This document shows, piece after piece, positions 49,050-59,147 of a stretch of DNA of 64,000 nucleotides. The translations under genes and the position numbers were made by a program. This DNA is from Choricystis sp. odSpoLacu1. Its lineage: Eukaryota > Chlorophyta > Trebouxiophyceae. Position 1 is the stretch's first letter; every line of letters starts with the position of its first letter. The notes beneath the pieces were generated by a model, which worked only from the letters and a program-made list of their open reading frames with translations, searched no databases and had not been told where the DNA came from. The stretch spans positions 434,001 through 498,000 of the forward strand of contig OY253660.1 of the NCBI GenBank assembly GCA_958009055.1. Reading direction: 5' to 3'.

Positions 49050-50224
49050 TCACTGCGCCGCTGCCACGATCTCATCGCGCGCCACCGCAAACGCGCCAGC
49101 CAGCGCCCCCAGCTGCAGTTTCTCGGACGCCCCCCCCGCCAGCGCAGCCTCCACATCCGACATGGCGATGAGCAGGTCGGCCCGCGCGCGCTGGGGCATG
49201 GCCAGGCGGACGACGAGGGGGTGGAGCGCGCGCACGATGTCGGCAAGGGCGAAGCCCTGGTGCGCCTGCATGCCTTCGACCGCGCCCACGGCGGCTGCCA
49301 CGTCCGCGTTGAGCAGGGAGGATGCGGCAGTCTCCACGTCGGCGGGGGTGGGGTTGCCGGTGCAGGAGTAGACGGATGCCGCGTCGACGGTGGGAGACGC
49401 TAACGAAGCCGCCTGCAGGATGTTGAGCGCTTTGCGCAGGTCGCCCGCCGCCAGAGCGACGACGGCGTCCAGGCCGCCGTCACCCAGGGACACGGACTCG
49501 GCGGTGGCGACGTCGGCGACGCGCGCGCGCACGTCGGCGTCGGGGAGCGGGGGGAACCGGAACCGCGTGCACCGCGACTGCAGCGCGGGAATGATCTTGC
49601 CAGCATAGTTGGCGATGAGAGCAAAGCGCGCGTTGCGGGTGTACTTTTCGATGACGCGGCGCAGGGCAAACTGGGCGTCCTTTGTCATCGCGTCGCACTC
49701 GTCCAGCACAACCAGTTTGAATTTCGCGCCAAACATGGTGCGCGTGGACGCAAAGTCGACGATCTGCTGCCGCACGACATCGATGCCGCGCGCGTCGGAG
49801 GCGTTGAGTTCGAGCACCATGGAGGAGGCGGAGGAACCGTAGAGGGCACGGGCGACCGCGAGGATGGTGGACGTTTTGCCGGTGCCCGGGGGGCCGTAGA
49901 GCAGGAGGTGGGGGAGCCGGTTCTCGGCCACGAGGCCGCGGACTGGTGTGGTAGAGTGGGCAGGGTTTTGGATGTGGTGGGCGGGTGGGTTGGGAGAGGG
50001 GGGCGCCGTTTTTTTTTCGCGTCGCGCGCATCGGTGGGAGCAAAGGCCTTTTCGACGCCCACGGCCGCCCCCACTCCCCCTCCTCTCCCACACTCACTCG
50101 TGTCAATGATCTCCCGGTGCGCCGCCACGTCGTCCAGCGAGTGTGGGCGATACTTCTCCACCCAGGGCGCCGCCGCCAGCGGGTCGGCCGGCAGCGCCGC
50201 GCCCTTGCCTTTGGCGTCCACCAT
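49050..50224 (-). CDS. RFC5: Replication factor C small subunit RFC5
   Basis: Clamp-loader ATPase subunit (human RFC5, yeast Rfc3) that opens PCNA and, with RAD17, the 9-1-1 ring. Exons 50224..50098 and 49942..49050, 339 aa. PWVEKYRPHSLDDVAAHREI is the RFC box; HLLLYGPPGTGKTSTILAVA is Walker A; MVLELNASDARGIDVVRQQI, KLVVLDECDAMTKDAQFALR (Walker B, DECD), and IPALQSRCTRFRF with the SRC arginine finger. YSCTGNPTPADVE is specific for the RFC5/Rfc3 group rather than RFC2 or RFC4. The C-terminal collar domain (LLIAMSDVEAALAGGASEKL) is complete. The 155-nt intron follows the RFC box. Only HUS1 and LSM2 separate it functionally and physically from the checkpoint clamp. Confidence 0.95.
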
Positions 50225-50398
50225 GCTGTTTGATGCGGGAGGTGTGTGCAGGAGGGTAAGAAGAGGCGAAGCCCAGCGTGCAGCACGCGGTGCCCACCGA
50301 CGACAGAGAATACGAAGACGCGCCGACGTTTGTGTTTTGATGCGATGGGGCATCGCTTTCACTTGTGTCCCCCGTTTTCCGCACGAACCCTCACAATC

Positions 50399-52357
50399 AT
50401 GGGGTGCGCGTCGTCGCGGGCCTCGCCCACGCCCGCCCCCCCCCCCCCGACTCACCAGCCGCGTGGGCGGCGCGCGCCCTGCTGGCGCACGACGCTGCAC
50501 CTTCCACCTTCCACCTCCCCCCCCCCCGCCCACGCGCGCGCCGCCCCGGACGGCGTGCTGGACACCGACACCCTGCACGTGGACACGGTTGCGGGCGTCA
50601 CCTTTGTCAACCAGTACGTGGTGGCGGGCAGGCTGGGGCGCGGCGCGCACGGCGCGGTCAGGGCTGCAGTTGACACACGCTCCGGCGCCCTGGTGGCCCT
50701 CAAAGTGGCGCCCCGATGGGGTCGGGCCGACAAGGCGGCGCTGTTGGCGGGCGGGAGGAGGGGGCGAGCAGCAAGAGCGGGCGGTGGTGGCGCCGACACG
50801 CCCGGCGCCGCCGCACGAGAGGCCGCCCTCCTCCGCGCCCTGGCCGCCGCCTCCGTGCCCGGCGTCGTCCGCCTCCTAGAACTAGTCGACGACCCCCGCC
50901 GAGACAGGCTGCTGCTGGTGTTGGATTTTGCGGAGCGTGGCGCGGTTGGTGCCGCCGCCGCGCCGCGGACTGTCTGCGCGGCGCGTGTCTGGAATGTCGC
51001 GTCGGGCGTCGCCGCCGCCCTGGCCGGCATGCACGCCGCGGGCGTCGCACATGGCGACGTCAAGCCCGACAACGTGTTGGAGCGTGGGGATGGGCGCATC
51101 GTGCTCGCAGACTTGGGGGCGGCCAAACCGGCTGCAGAGCTGTCGTGCGGGGGCGAGTCTGGCGATGACTCCACCACCACCACCACCACCACCACCCTCA
51201 CCCGCCCATCGTCGTTAGCTCACCTGGCTGCCGCCCCGGGTTCATCAGCGGGCGGCACCCCCGCGTTTGCGCCGCCGGAAGCGTGCGGCACGACGCCGCG
51301 CGATCCGCGCGCTGCGACCGCGGCCGCCGCCGACGTCTGGGCCCTCGGCGTCACCCTGCACTGCCTGGCTTACGGGGTGCTGCCTTTCAGCGGTGCCCCG
51401 CTGGACATGTGTGAAGCGATTGTGGGCGGGGAGCCAGACCTTCCAAAGGACGCTGGTGCGCAGGCGCAGACGGTCAGCCCGGCGTCCCCGCTTGCCGCCT
51501 TCATTTCATCCGCCCTGGCCAAAGACCCGTCCGACCGCCCGTCCGCGGCCGAGCTGGCGGTGGCGGCAGCAGCTGGCGCGGCGCAAGCGTCAGCTGGCAG
51601 ACCCACCAAGCCCGCTTTTTTCGGGGGCAGCGGCCACCGCACCCGCTTCCCCCCAGGCGCCCGCGTCGCGCGGGAAGGCGACCCCGCCCGCCACGCCCTG
51701 GCTGTCGCGTCCGGCACCCTTAACATTGTGTGCGAGCGCGAGATCGGCGTGCCTGCTTCCTCCTCCGACGACGACGGCGACGGTGCTGCGGGGGATAAAG
51801 AGTTTGATGGCGGCGCCTCGGACGACGACGCGGCGGCCGCGCGTGCGGCCGCGCGGCGCGCGCCCGCCGACGCCGGCGCACCGGAGCACGGGAGGATGGT
51901 GCACCCTCCCTCGCTGGCGCTACTCGGTCGCTCACAAACAGTCAGCGAGACGGTGACGGGGGCGACAGAGCGGGCAGCAGCGCTGGTAGAGGCCGCGCGG
52001 GTGGGCGGGCAGTCCGCTACCGTCATCGCGACGCGCGGGCCTGGCGCGTTGGTGGCCGAGCCAGCGCTGCTGGACGCTGGTTACCAAGGCTCAGACCAGC
52101 CTGCCGTCTGGCTGACCTCTGTCGTGGCAGGCCCTCGCGGCGCGGCCGTGGTCCGTGTCCCCCCCGCGACCACGCGTGCGGCCGCCGCCGCCGACGCGGA
52201 TGCCGCCGACGCGCTGGACGCTGCCCTGGCCGCCCGCCGAGCTGAACTGTTGGTCGCGTCCGCGCTGGAGAGGTTGGCCGCGCTGGCGGCGCGGTTGAGG
52301 ACGGGGGAGGAGCTGGGGGCCGCGTGCGACGCGGCGGTTAAGGCTGAAGAGAGTTGA
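50399..52357 (+). CDS. CaMKK/SnAK-like kinase fused to a cyclic-nucleotide-binding-like domain
   Basis: Single exon, 652 aa. MGCASSR is an N-myristoylation plus palmitoylation signal, implying membrane attachment. The kinase domain (about 70-400) begins VNQYVVAGRLGRGAHGAVRA with ALKV, close to the CaMKK/GRIK (SnRK1-activating kinase) entry sequence (VNQYVLKxEIGKGSYG). Catalytic loop is HGDVKPDN (HRD Arg replaced by Gly), magnesium loop ADLGA (DFG changed to DLG), and GGTPAFAPPEACG resembles CaMKK 'VGTPAFMAPE'. The C-terminus (about 420-620) looks like a degenerate cNMP-binding fold: FPPGARVAREGDPARHALAV, ATVIATRGPGALVAEPALLD and VVAGPRGAAVVRVP follow the 'G..I.REGD...Y.V', 'PG..FGE.ALL' and 'V.A......V..' pattern. 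Phosphate-binding Arg is not evident. Activity and ligand are unproven. Confidence 0.78.
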   Translation: MGCASSRASPTPAPPPPTHQPRGRRAPCWRTTLHLPPSTSPPPAHARAAPDGVLDTDTLHVDTVAGVTFVNQYVVAGRLGRGAHGAVRAAVDTRSGALVALKVAPRWGRADKAALLAGGRRGRAARAGGGGADTPGAAAREAALLRALAAASVPGVVRLLELVDDPRRDRLLLVLDFAERGAVGAAAAPRTVCAARVWNVASGVAAALAGMHAAGVAHGDVKPDNVLERGDGRIVLADLGAAKPAAELSCGGESGDDSTTTTTTTTLTRPSSLAHLAAAPGSSAGGTPAFAPPEACGTTPRDPRAATAAAADVWALGVTLHCLAYGVLPFSGAPLDMCEAIVGGEPDLPKDAGAQAQTVSPASPLAAFISSALAKDPSDRPSAAELAVAAAAGAAQASAGRPTKPAFFGGSGHRTRFPPGARVAREGDPARHALAVASGTLNIVCEREIGVPASSSDDDGDGAAGDKEFDGGASDDDAAAARAAARRAPADAGAPEHGRMVHPPSLALLGRSQTVSETVTGATERAAALVEAARVGGQSATVIATRGPGALVAEPALLDAGYQGSDQPAVWLTSVVAGPRGAAVVRVPPATTRAAAAADADAADALDAALAARRAELLVASALERLAALAARLRTGEELGAACDAAVKAEES

Positions 52358-52476
52358 TGGCAAAAAAAACAGTGTTTTTTTTAGACGTGACAGCATTTCA
52401 TTTTTTGTGAACCAACCAGCTAGACAGATTTCGAGACAGTTAAAAACTGCGCACCAACGAACCAAACAAAACAACA

Positions 52477-53243
52477 TCACGTCGCGTCGGCCCACCCACC
52501 CGCGTCAGTCTCAACCTTCAGCCCCCACTCCCCCGCCGCCTGCCGCCCCCTGTCCAGGGCGGCAGCCTCAAACGGTACCCCTAGGACTGCCTCCCGCCGC
52601 GCGCGGGTCATCGCGTCCTTCAGCGCGGCCTCCAGGGCGGCCGCGACTGCGGGACCCAGCCCAGCGTCGCCCACGGTCGCGGCAGCATGGGCGGCCAGGG
52701 AAGCAGCAGGGCATGCCACATCCCACAGTAGCCTGTCAGTGACGCGCACACCGTCGGCGCGGGCGGTGACGGTGAGCTCTACAAGGCGGGAGGTGGTGGG
52801 GGCGGGGGTGGCGTCCGAGCCGCGGGACGTGGCTGCAGCATCACGCTGGGGTCCCAGGTACTCCCCCACCTGGGCCGCCACGCTGGCCTCGTGGCCGACC
52901 ATGCCGGTCTCAGCGCACAGCTTGGCGGCGACGGCGGCGATGGCGTCGTCAGAGGCTGTGTGGAAGGGGGAGTGTGGTGAGCGGTGGACCCCACAACGCA
53001 TGATCACACACACAATCTCTCTCACTCTCTCTCTTCTCTCTCACCATTCACAGGCAGCAGGATGTCCTCCCGCACCGCCCCCACGTGGCCGCCTTCGCGG
53101 TCCAGGGCGACGTGCACGGGCACCACCCACGGCGCGCCCGGCCCCGGGGGCGGGAGGCGGGGTGGGGGGCCGGCCGCTCCCGTGGAGCGAGCCCGCACCT
53201 CGGCCAGCGTGTGGCGGACGGAGGGCGCGGGGTCGTCGAGCAT
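52477..53243 (-). CDS. BSH: SNF5/INI1/BSH subunit of SWI/SNF remodeller
   Basis: Core subunit of SWI/SNF (BAF) chromatin remodelling complexes. Exons 53243..53045 and 52955..52477, 225 aa, similar in size to plant BSH (240). Two SNF5 repeats are visible. The first is WVVPVHVALDREGGHVGAVR then ILLPVNGASDDAIAAVAAKL. The second is LVELTVTARADGVRVTDRLL then WDVACPAASLAAHAAATVGD, matching the family pattern 'LVPIRLDxExxGxxLRDxFxWN'. The intron (89 nt) interrupts repeat 1. The animal N-terminal winged helix is missing, as in plants. Sequence divergence is high; identification rests on the duplicated pattern. Divergent from YKT6 with only 121 bp between starts. Confidence 0.82.
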
Positions 53244-53364
53244 CGGGGGAGCAGCGGCGGAAAAAAAAAAAAAAAGGAATCGAGAGTGTTGTTTTTTTTT
53301 TCACTTTCCGCGGTTGTTTCACGTCCGTCTCTCTCCCTCTCCCGGTCTTCCTCACCCACCCCCG
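53244..53364. promoter_or_regulatory. 121-bp bidirectional promoter with A15 tract, SNF5 / YKT6
   Basis: Holds a run of 15 A (53261-53275) and, 20 bp on, a T run, giving an AT-rich island in a 70% GC environment. Poly(dA:dT) tracts exclude nucleosomes, so this may serve both promoters. Inference from position. Confidence 0.5.
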
Positions 53365-53542
53365 ATGCGCCTCACCGCGGTCGCCGTGCTGAGGTGGGCG
53401 GGCGAGGGTGAACCCCACCTGCTCGGCTTTGGCGCCGACCTGTCGTCGTTTGGTTTCTTCCAGCGCGGCAGCGTGCGCGAGATGCTGACCTTTGTCGCGC
53501 GCACCGTGGCCAAGCGGACGCAGCCCGGGTGCCGCCAGGTGA

Positions 53543-53582
<40 letters not shown>

Positions 53583-54267
53583 TTGGTCGGTGAGGAGCAC
53601 ACACGGCGGTGGCAACAACCAGCGCGGATTGGCGCGCGCGCGCGCGCGCGCGAGCGCTGTTCTCCGTCGCCCGCCCGGCCCACCACGGCCACCTCTGGCG
53701 CAGCTGTTGTACCCCAGCGCGTGTGCTGCAATGCGGACTCGGTATCGGGGGGTGGCGTTCGCCAGATGAAGCGTTGCTAGTCGCCCGCCCACCGCCACAG
53801 GACAGCGCTCACCACTCTGCCTTCCCCTCCCCTCCCTTCCCCAGACCGTCCAAAACGAGGACTACTTCTGCCACGCCCACAATGACGACGGCCTCGTCGG
53901 CATCGCTTTCGCGGATGCCGACTACCCCGCCCGCGCCGCGTTTGGTGTCGTGGGCAAAGCGCTGGACGACTTCCGCGCCGCCGTCGGGTCCTCCTGGCGC
54001 GACGCGCCCACCGACACCCGCCTCGGCGACGCCACCTGCGACGCTGCGGTGGGCAAGTACCAGGACCCGGCCGCCGCAGACAGGTTGACCGCGATTCAGC
54101 GCGACCTGGATGAGACGAAAGTGGTGCTGCACAAAACGATTGAGAGCGTGTTGGCGCGCGGTGAAAGGTTGGACGCCCTGGTCGACAAGTCGGCCGACCT
54201 GTCGCTGGCCAGCCAGATGTTTTACAAGCAGGCCAGGAAGACGAACTCGTGCTGCAAGATGATGTGA
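53365..54267 (+). CDS. YKT6: R-SNARE YKT6 with C-terminal prenylation motif
   Basis: Lipid-anchored SNARE for ER-Golgi, endosomal and autophagosome fusion. Exons 53365..53538 and 53845..54267, 198 aa, equal to human and yeast length. The longin domain starts MRLTAVAVLRW and contains SSFGFFQRGSVREMLTFVAR. YFCHAHNDDGLVGIAFAD continues it. The SNARE motif (about 138-190) is LTAIQRDLDETKVVLHKTIE with the central Arg at the zero layer (ILARGERLDALVDKSADL-like), then FYKQARKTNSCCKMM, where the double Cys before the CaaX-like end is palmitoylated and farnesylated in homologues. The 306-nt intron is one of the longer ones and holds GA and CG dinucleotide repeats. Confidence 0.96.
53549..53653. repeat. 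(GA)n and (CG)n microsatellites in YKT6 intron
   Basis: A GA repeat of about 15 units (53549-53580) and an alternating CG tract (about 53632-53652), the latter able in principle to adopt Z-DNA. Both lie in the intron and affect no codon. Confidence 0.85.
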
Positions 54268-54646
54268 GAGTGGCCAGCGCGCGCCGGTTTGCCTCGGCGC
54301 GCTCACAAACACTTTTCCAGCCACAACTAATCTGATTTTTGTCACTTCAAGGCCTCCAGTAGGCCCAACACGGCCCACCTGAACAGGACGCGCCCGGTGT
54401 GATTAGCCAACGTGTTCCTGGGGTGTTGGCAACAGCGCTGCCGCCGAAACGCAGGGAACAGTCTTTGGCGCGGGAATTCGGAGGCGTGTGCCGCCCACGC
54501 CCCCAAAACACGTGCCCTCCCTGGATCACCTCCCCCCCTGTTCGTTCGCCATCGTCGAGCGCGCGCGCGTGTGTGCGTGCGAGAACCAGAGTCTGGCCGC
54601 CACCCTGGTGGCGGCTTCTCCCTTTTTTCGGGGGGGAGCCCCCCGC
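54268..54646. promoter_or_regulatory. Region upstream of bZIP gene
   Basis: 379 bp with the YKT6 3' end and the bZIP leader. The GCGCGCCGG...GCGCGCTC inverted repeat right after the YKT6 stop (54276-54303) could form a hairpin. Reading frames here lack ATG and homology. Confidence 0.4.
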
Positions 54647-56064
54647 ATGTCGGAGGCCACCTCCTCCGGCGCCCCTTCCTCGGCCGCCCTGCCCGGCGAG
54701 AAAAGGGGCCGGAGCAGAGTGGAACTGAACCGTGCTGCCCAGGCCAGGTGAACGAGGGGAGGGAGGCGAGGGGGGCCCGGGTTCGCGCCGACGCTTTTGT
54801 TTTTCGGCGACCCGCGACCCACACGACTCACCTCCCTCCCTCCCTGCGCGGCCGACGCCTCCCCACCTACCCCAGGTTCCGCGCACGTCGCAAGGCCCGA
54901 ATTGCCGAGCTTGAAGCCACCGCCGCCGCCCACGCCGCCGCCCTCGCCACGCGCGCAGCACTTGAAGCAGAAGTCACCCGCTTGCGCGCCCTAGTCGCGG
55001 CCGCGCGCGCGGGGCAGCCGTTGCCCGCTGCCGACGAAGCCGACTTTGGAGACGGCGTGGGAGGTTTGCTGACCCCCGTCGCTGACCCTCCTGCATCGGG
55101 CGATGCACGCGGCGGCGACCCCTCCTCTGGCTCGGGCGGCGCGACCCACCCGCCGCCGTCCGCGTCCGACGACTGGGCCCGCCTGCTGCCCCGCCTCGTG
55201 CCCGCCGACTGGGATGGCACGCCTAGTCCGGTGCGGCGTCAGCTGGAGGCGGCCGCCGTGGCGCGGTCGGTGGCGGACGCGGGGGCGCCGCGGGCGCAAG
55301 CCCCGCCGCCCGTGCCTCCCGCCGCTGTCTCCATCCGCCTGCCCCACGCGCCGGGTGGCGGCCGTGGTGCCCGCCCCGCCGTCACCGCGGAAGACATGAT
55401 GCGGTGGCCGTGGCGCACCCACATGGCTGTGCTGCGTGCCGCCGCGGGCGAGTGCGCGCGGTTGTTGCCGGCCGTCGCGGCAGGGGACGACCGTGCGGCA
55501 GCCGCCGCCGCCGCGGCCGGCGCCCACGTGCGCGCCCTGCTGACCGTGCTGGGCGCCACCGACCCCCGCCGCGCCGCCCTGCTGGCGTTGACCGACTTGC
55601 GGTCGTTGGGGCTGCCTTGCGATGGCGATGGCCGCGCGTCCGCGCGCGCGGCGGCCGCCGCGCTCGCGGCGACCATCACCCCTCAACAGAGGGCGGCCGC
55701 TGCAGCTGCCGGCCAAGCCCACGCAGCCGCTGTCGCGGCCGCCCGCGCCCGCCGCGCTGCCCTGGTGCCGCTGGCGTGCGGGGGTGGAGGCGAACTGCGT
55801 GCCCTGGAAGCACAGGGCCTGCTCCGCGCCAACCTGGATGAAGAGGTGGCCGCCGCCGCCCTGCTGACCCACGCCCTGCTGGCCACCATTCTGACTCCCG
55901 GCCAAGTGGCAGCCGCCGTTGGGGCAGCATATCCGAGTGGGCTGGATGCAGCGGCCGTCGTGGCCGCACTGACGGGGGCGGGGTGTGGGCCGAGTGACGG
56001 CGGCTTCGTGTCGCCGTCGTTGCTGGAGCCCGTCGATGAACCCTTTGCCGCGCTGCTGGCGTGA
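54647..56064 (+). CDS. bZIP transcription factor
   Basis: Exons 54647..54747 and 54876..56064, 429 aa. The basic region spans the splice junction: RSRVELNRAAQA|RFRARRK, giving the invariant N-x7-R (N-R-A-A-Q-A-R-F-R). A leucine-zipper-like helix follows with heptad-spaced hydrophobics (IAELEATAAAHAAALATRAA / LEAEVTRLRAL). The remaining 330 residues are Ala-rich; a middle block MRWPWRTHMAVLRAAAGECA has a regular helical pattern and might be an activation or regulatory domain. DOG1-type domains follow the zipper in plant TGA factors, but I cannot confirm that here. Nuclear, DNA-binding role inferred from the bZIP. The intron inside the basic region means neither exon alone encodes it. Confidence 0.78.
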
Positions 56065-56412
56065 TCCTGTTTTTGTGGGTTTTGTGTGTGCGTGTCGCAG
56101 TCCTCCTCCCTGCCCCCTGCCCCGGTCCCCTGAGGGAACGTGTGGGGGGGCGTGTTTTGGGGAGGCCCTTTTCTATCTGGTCGCTGTCGCCGCCCTCCCT
56201 TTCTTAGGTCAATCACTTCCTTCACACACGCTGGCTGAAGGTTTGATTGACTCCAAACGCTCACACAAAATCACGCACTGCTCCCCCTCATTCATTGGTG
56301 GTGTGCTGGGCGCGCTCTCGAGTAAAATAAAAATGACACACACACACAAAACACACTCGTTTTTTTTCTTCACCCTCCTCTCCTCGCCTCTCGCCACCTT
56401 TGCGCCCACGCC
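56065..56412. promoter_or_regulatory. Region between bZIP and TPPP genes
   Basis: 348 bp. AAAATAAAAATGACACACAC (56322-56341) is an unusually AT-rich, CA-flanked element 70 bp before the TPPP start and the closest thing to a TATA-like box in the window. No ORF supported. Confidence 0.4.
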
Positions 56413-57182
56413 ATGGACGTGAGTGACCGGGGACTGAACGCGTGACTAGCGTGTTGCCAGCGAGCCACAATCGAAGGGAGTCGCGCAGCTGCAGGCGCCT
56501 CGAAAACGAGAAACTCGTCTAAAAACGGACACGCCGCGCCGTCACCGCAGCTGCTCTTCCATCTGCTCACGGGCCCACCCTTCACTTCACCCCCACAGCC
56601 TCTGCGCAATGTCTTTATGTCGTACGCAGCCTACGGCGTGCGCCGCCCCACGGCCGGGGGGCCGGCCGCCCCCCCGGCCGACATCGACGGTCCCCGCTTC
56701 GCCAAGCTGGCCCGCGAGGCGGGCATCGTGGGGGGGCGGCTGACGCCGACGGATGTGGACCTCGTGTTTTCCAAGGTGAGGGGGTAAGAGGCGGGAGGGA
56801 GACATGTGCGGGCACACGCTGGGTTGCTAAAAAAAGGTGCGTGGCCTCTCCCCCCTCCCCACCTCCACAGATCACCGGCTCCAACCGCCGCCGCCTCACC
56901 TACGACGAGTTCACCGCCGCCCTGGACGCCCTGGCTGACCGCGCCGGCGTGCCGCATTCGTCCCTACGCGCACGCGTGGCCGCGACCGGCGCGCCGCGCG
57001 CGTCGGGCGACGCCACGTCACCCGACTACGTCCGCTTCTTCGACGACAAGTCCACCTACACGGGGGTACACGCCCGGGGCGGCCCCACCACGGTGGACGG
57101 CAAGCGCGACCTGCGCGAGCTTTGCGACCGGTCGGCCGCCGACGCGCGCGGCGTGTCGTCCACATTTGGCAAGGCGCGCTGA
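56413..57182 (+). CDS. TPPP: p25-alpha/TPPP family protein
   Basis: Tubulin polymerisation-promoting protein family, associated with microtubules and cilia. Three exons: 56413..56418 (only ATGGAC), 56599..56775, 56871..57182; 164 aa. PLRNVFMSYAAYGV corresponds to the TPPP entry helix (EEAFRRFAxxG), RFAKLAREAGIVGGRLTPTD then VDLVFSK|ITGSNRRRLTYDEFTAALD is the p25-alpha core with its EF-hand-like fold, and DDKSTYTGVHARGGP matches 'DTSKYTGSHKxRFD'. The C-terminal glycine-rich zinc/tubulin motif (GxGxAGRxD) is reduced to VDGKRDLRE. The six-nucleotide first exon is extraordinary, but GT/AG sites, phase and homology agree; MSYAAYGV could instead start at an internal Met (56619). Confidence 0.85.
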
Positions 57183-57960
57183 GTGGGAGACAAAAATAGG
57201 GGGGGTGGAGAGAGAGAGAAGAGAGGGAAGTACACACATACACACACAATGCTACCGCGAGATCGAGACTTGCAGTCTGATCGCAGTGGGGCGGGGGCGG
57301 GTCGTTGAGAGAGAGGGCGAGTGAGGGTGGCTCGGTCGCTGTTGCTCAAAACTCTCTGCGCTCTCTCTCGCACACTCCCCCCTCTTTTTCTCGTGTCTGC
57401 TGCGAGGACCGTCGTCTCCGTCCCAGGTACGCATCTACGCACGCACACGCACACGTAGCCTGCCTTCTGCCTCGGGGCTGCGGGCGGTGCAAGTGCGCTG
57501 GGCGCGTGGCGGCCGCCAATCGCGACCGCGTCACGCCGAGCCGGCGGCCCCGTCTCTCTTGCGGGGGCAGCCGCCCGTCCTCCCACACATGCGCCTGCCT
57601 GCGCCCGGCGTGCCTCGCATCGAGGGTCATTGTCTGCCCTGCGATCGAGAGCGTTTGCGGGCCAGGGCTGGCGGCTGTGACGCGGGGCGCGCGCGCGCTC
57701 CGTCCTTGGCGGCGGCGGCCCGGTCGATCGCGCCCGCCTGCTCGCTGCCTGGCCTGCGCCGGCCCCCGTCCACCGCCCTCGCCCCTCCCCGAGTCGAGTA
57801 CTGGTCCGTCCGCGCCCACTGGCGCGGTCGGCCGGCCGATCGGGCGGGAATCGCGACTGCACACTGCGCGCACACAATGACCCGACACCCCCGCCCGCTC
57901 ACAACTCCCTCCCTCCCCTCTCCTCCCCTCCTCCCCAGCCCCCACACCCCACCACCAACC
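57183..57960 (+). promoter_or_regulatory. RPL8 promoter and 5'-UTR, with candidate 5'-UTR intron
   Basis: 778 bp. A donor (CCCAG|GTACGC, intron start 57427) and an acceptor (CTCCCCAG, ending 57938) would leave a short CCCCCACACCCCACCACCAACC leader before ATG 57961. Ribosomal protein genes often have such introns. It also contains T-rich and pyrimidine stretches at 57370-57400 that could mark the start site. No separate gene is supported. Confidence 0.5.
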
Positions 57961-58893
57961 ATGGGCCGCGTCATCCGTGGTCAGCGCAAGGGCCAGGGCG
58001 GCATCTTCAAGTCGCACAACACGCACCGCAAGGGCGCGGCCGCGCACCGCACGCTCGACAACGCCGAGCGGTCGGGCTACATCCGCGGCATGGTCGCCGA
58101 CATCATCCACGACTCCGGGCGCGGCGCGCCCCTGGCCAAGGTGCGTGGTTGAGAGGGAGTGTGGGAGGGGAGAGGGGGGTCGCGCGGGGCACGGATGGGA
58201 AAGCTGAAGCGCTCGCGACTCGGGCGACGGCGGCTCCTAACCCTCGAAAAAAAAAACACTCACCCTCCCTCCTTCCCTCCCCCCCTCCCCCACCAACCCT
58301 AGGTCGTCTTCAACGACCCCATCCGCTACAAGAAGGCCAAGGAGCTGTTCATCGCCCCGGAAGGCCTGTACACCGGCCAGTTTGTGTACTGCGGCCGCCG
58401 CGCGACGCTGACCATCGGCAACACGCTGCCCGTGGGCGAGATGCCGGAGGGCACCATCGTGTGCAACCTGGAGGAGAAGGCGGGCGACCGGGGCGCCATC
58501 GCGCGCGCGTCGGGCGACTACGCGATTGTTGTGGCACACAACCCCGACGCCGGCATCACCCGTGTCAAACTCCCCTCCGGCTCCAAGAAGGTGGTCCCCT
58601 CCACCTGCCGCGCCACCGTGGGCCAAGTCGCCGGCGGCGGCCGCACGGAGAAGCCCCTGCTTAAGGCGGGGGCGGCGTACCACAAGTACAAGGTGAAGCG
58701 CAACTCGTGGCCCAAGGTGCGCGGTGTGGCCATGAACCCGGTGGAGCACCCCCACGGCGGCGGCAACCACCAGCACATTGGCCACGCGTCCACCGTGCGC
58801 CGGGACGCGCCCCCGGGCAAGAAGGTGGGGCTCATTGCCGCCCGGCGGACGGGGCGGCTCAAGGGTACCGCGAAAGTGGTGGACAAGGAGTGA
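57961..58893 (+). CDS. RPL8: 60S ribosomal protein L8 (uL2)
   Basis: Large-subunit protein at the peptidyl transferase centre of cytosolic ribosomes. Exons 57961..58140 and 58303..58893, 256 aa (human 257). [20 protein letters not shown] is the standard N-terminus; then [61 protein letters not shown] and [20 protein letters not shown], which contains the His essential for peptidyl transfer in homologues. The 162-nt intron is phase 0. Intact. Confidence 0.97.
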
Positions 58894-59147
58894 ACGAGAC
58901 TTGTTGTTGTGGTGGTGTGTGTGTGGGGGCACCATCGCCTGCACACGCCTCCACAGTGCCCTCCTGCTCTCTGCCTTTCTTTTTTTCCACCTGTGTTTGT
59001 GTGGGGGCGCGTGTTTCTTTTTTCCTTTTGTTGGACGTGTGGCGTCCCCCCCCTGTGGAAACCAAAACCATCCCCCCCCCCCAAACCACGTTGTTTTTTG
59101 TCTCTCGCCCTCCTCGAGTGCACTTCACACACTACACACACAACTGG

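Noticed and set aside
54412..54646. N-terminal extension of the bZIP protein
   Set aside because: The open frame upstream is not in phase with exon 1, and the in-phase frame has no ATG before 54647.
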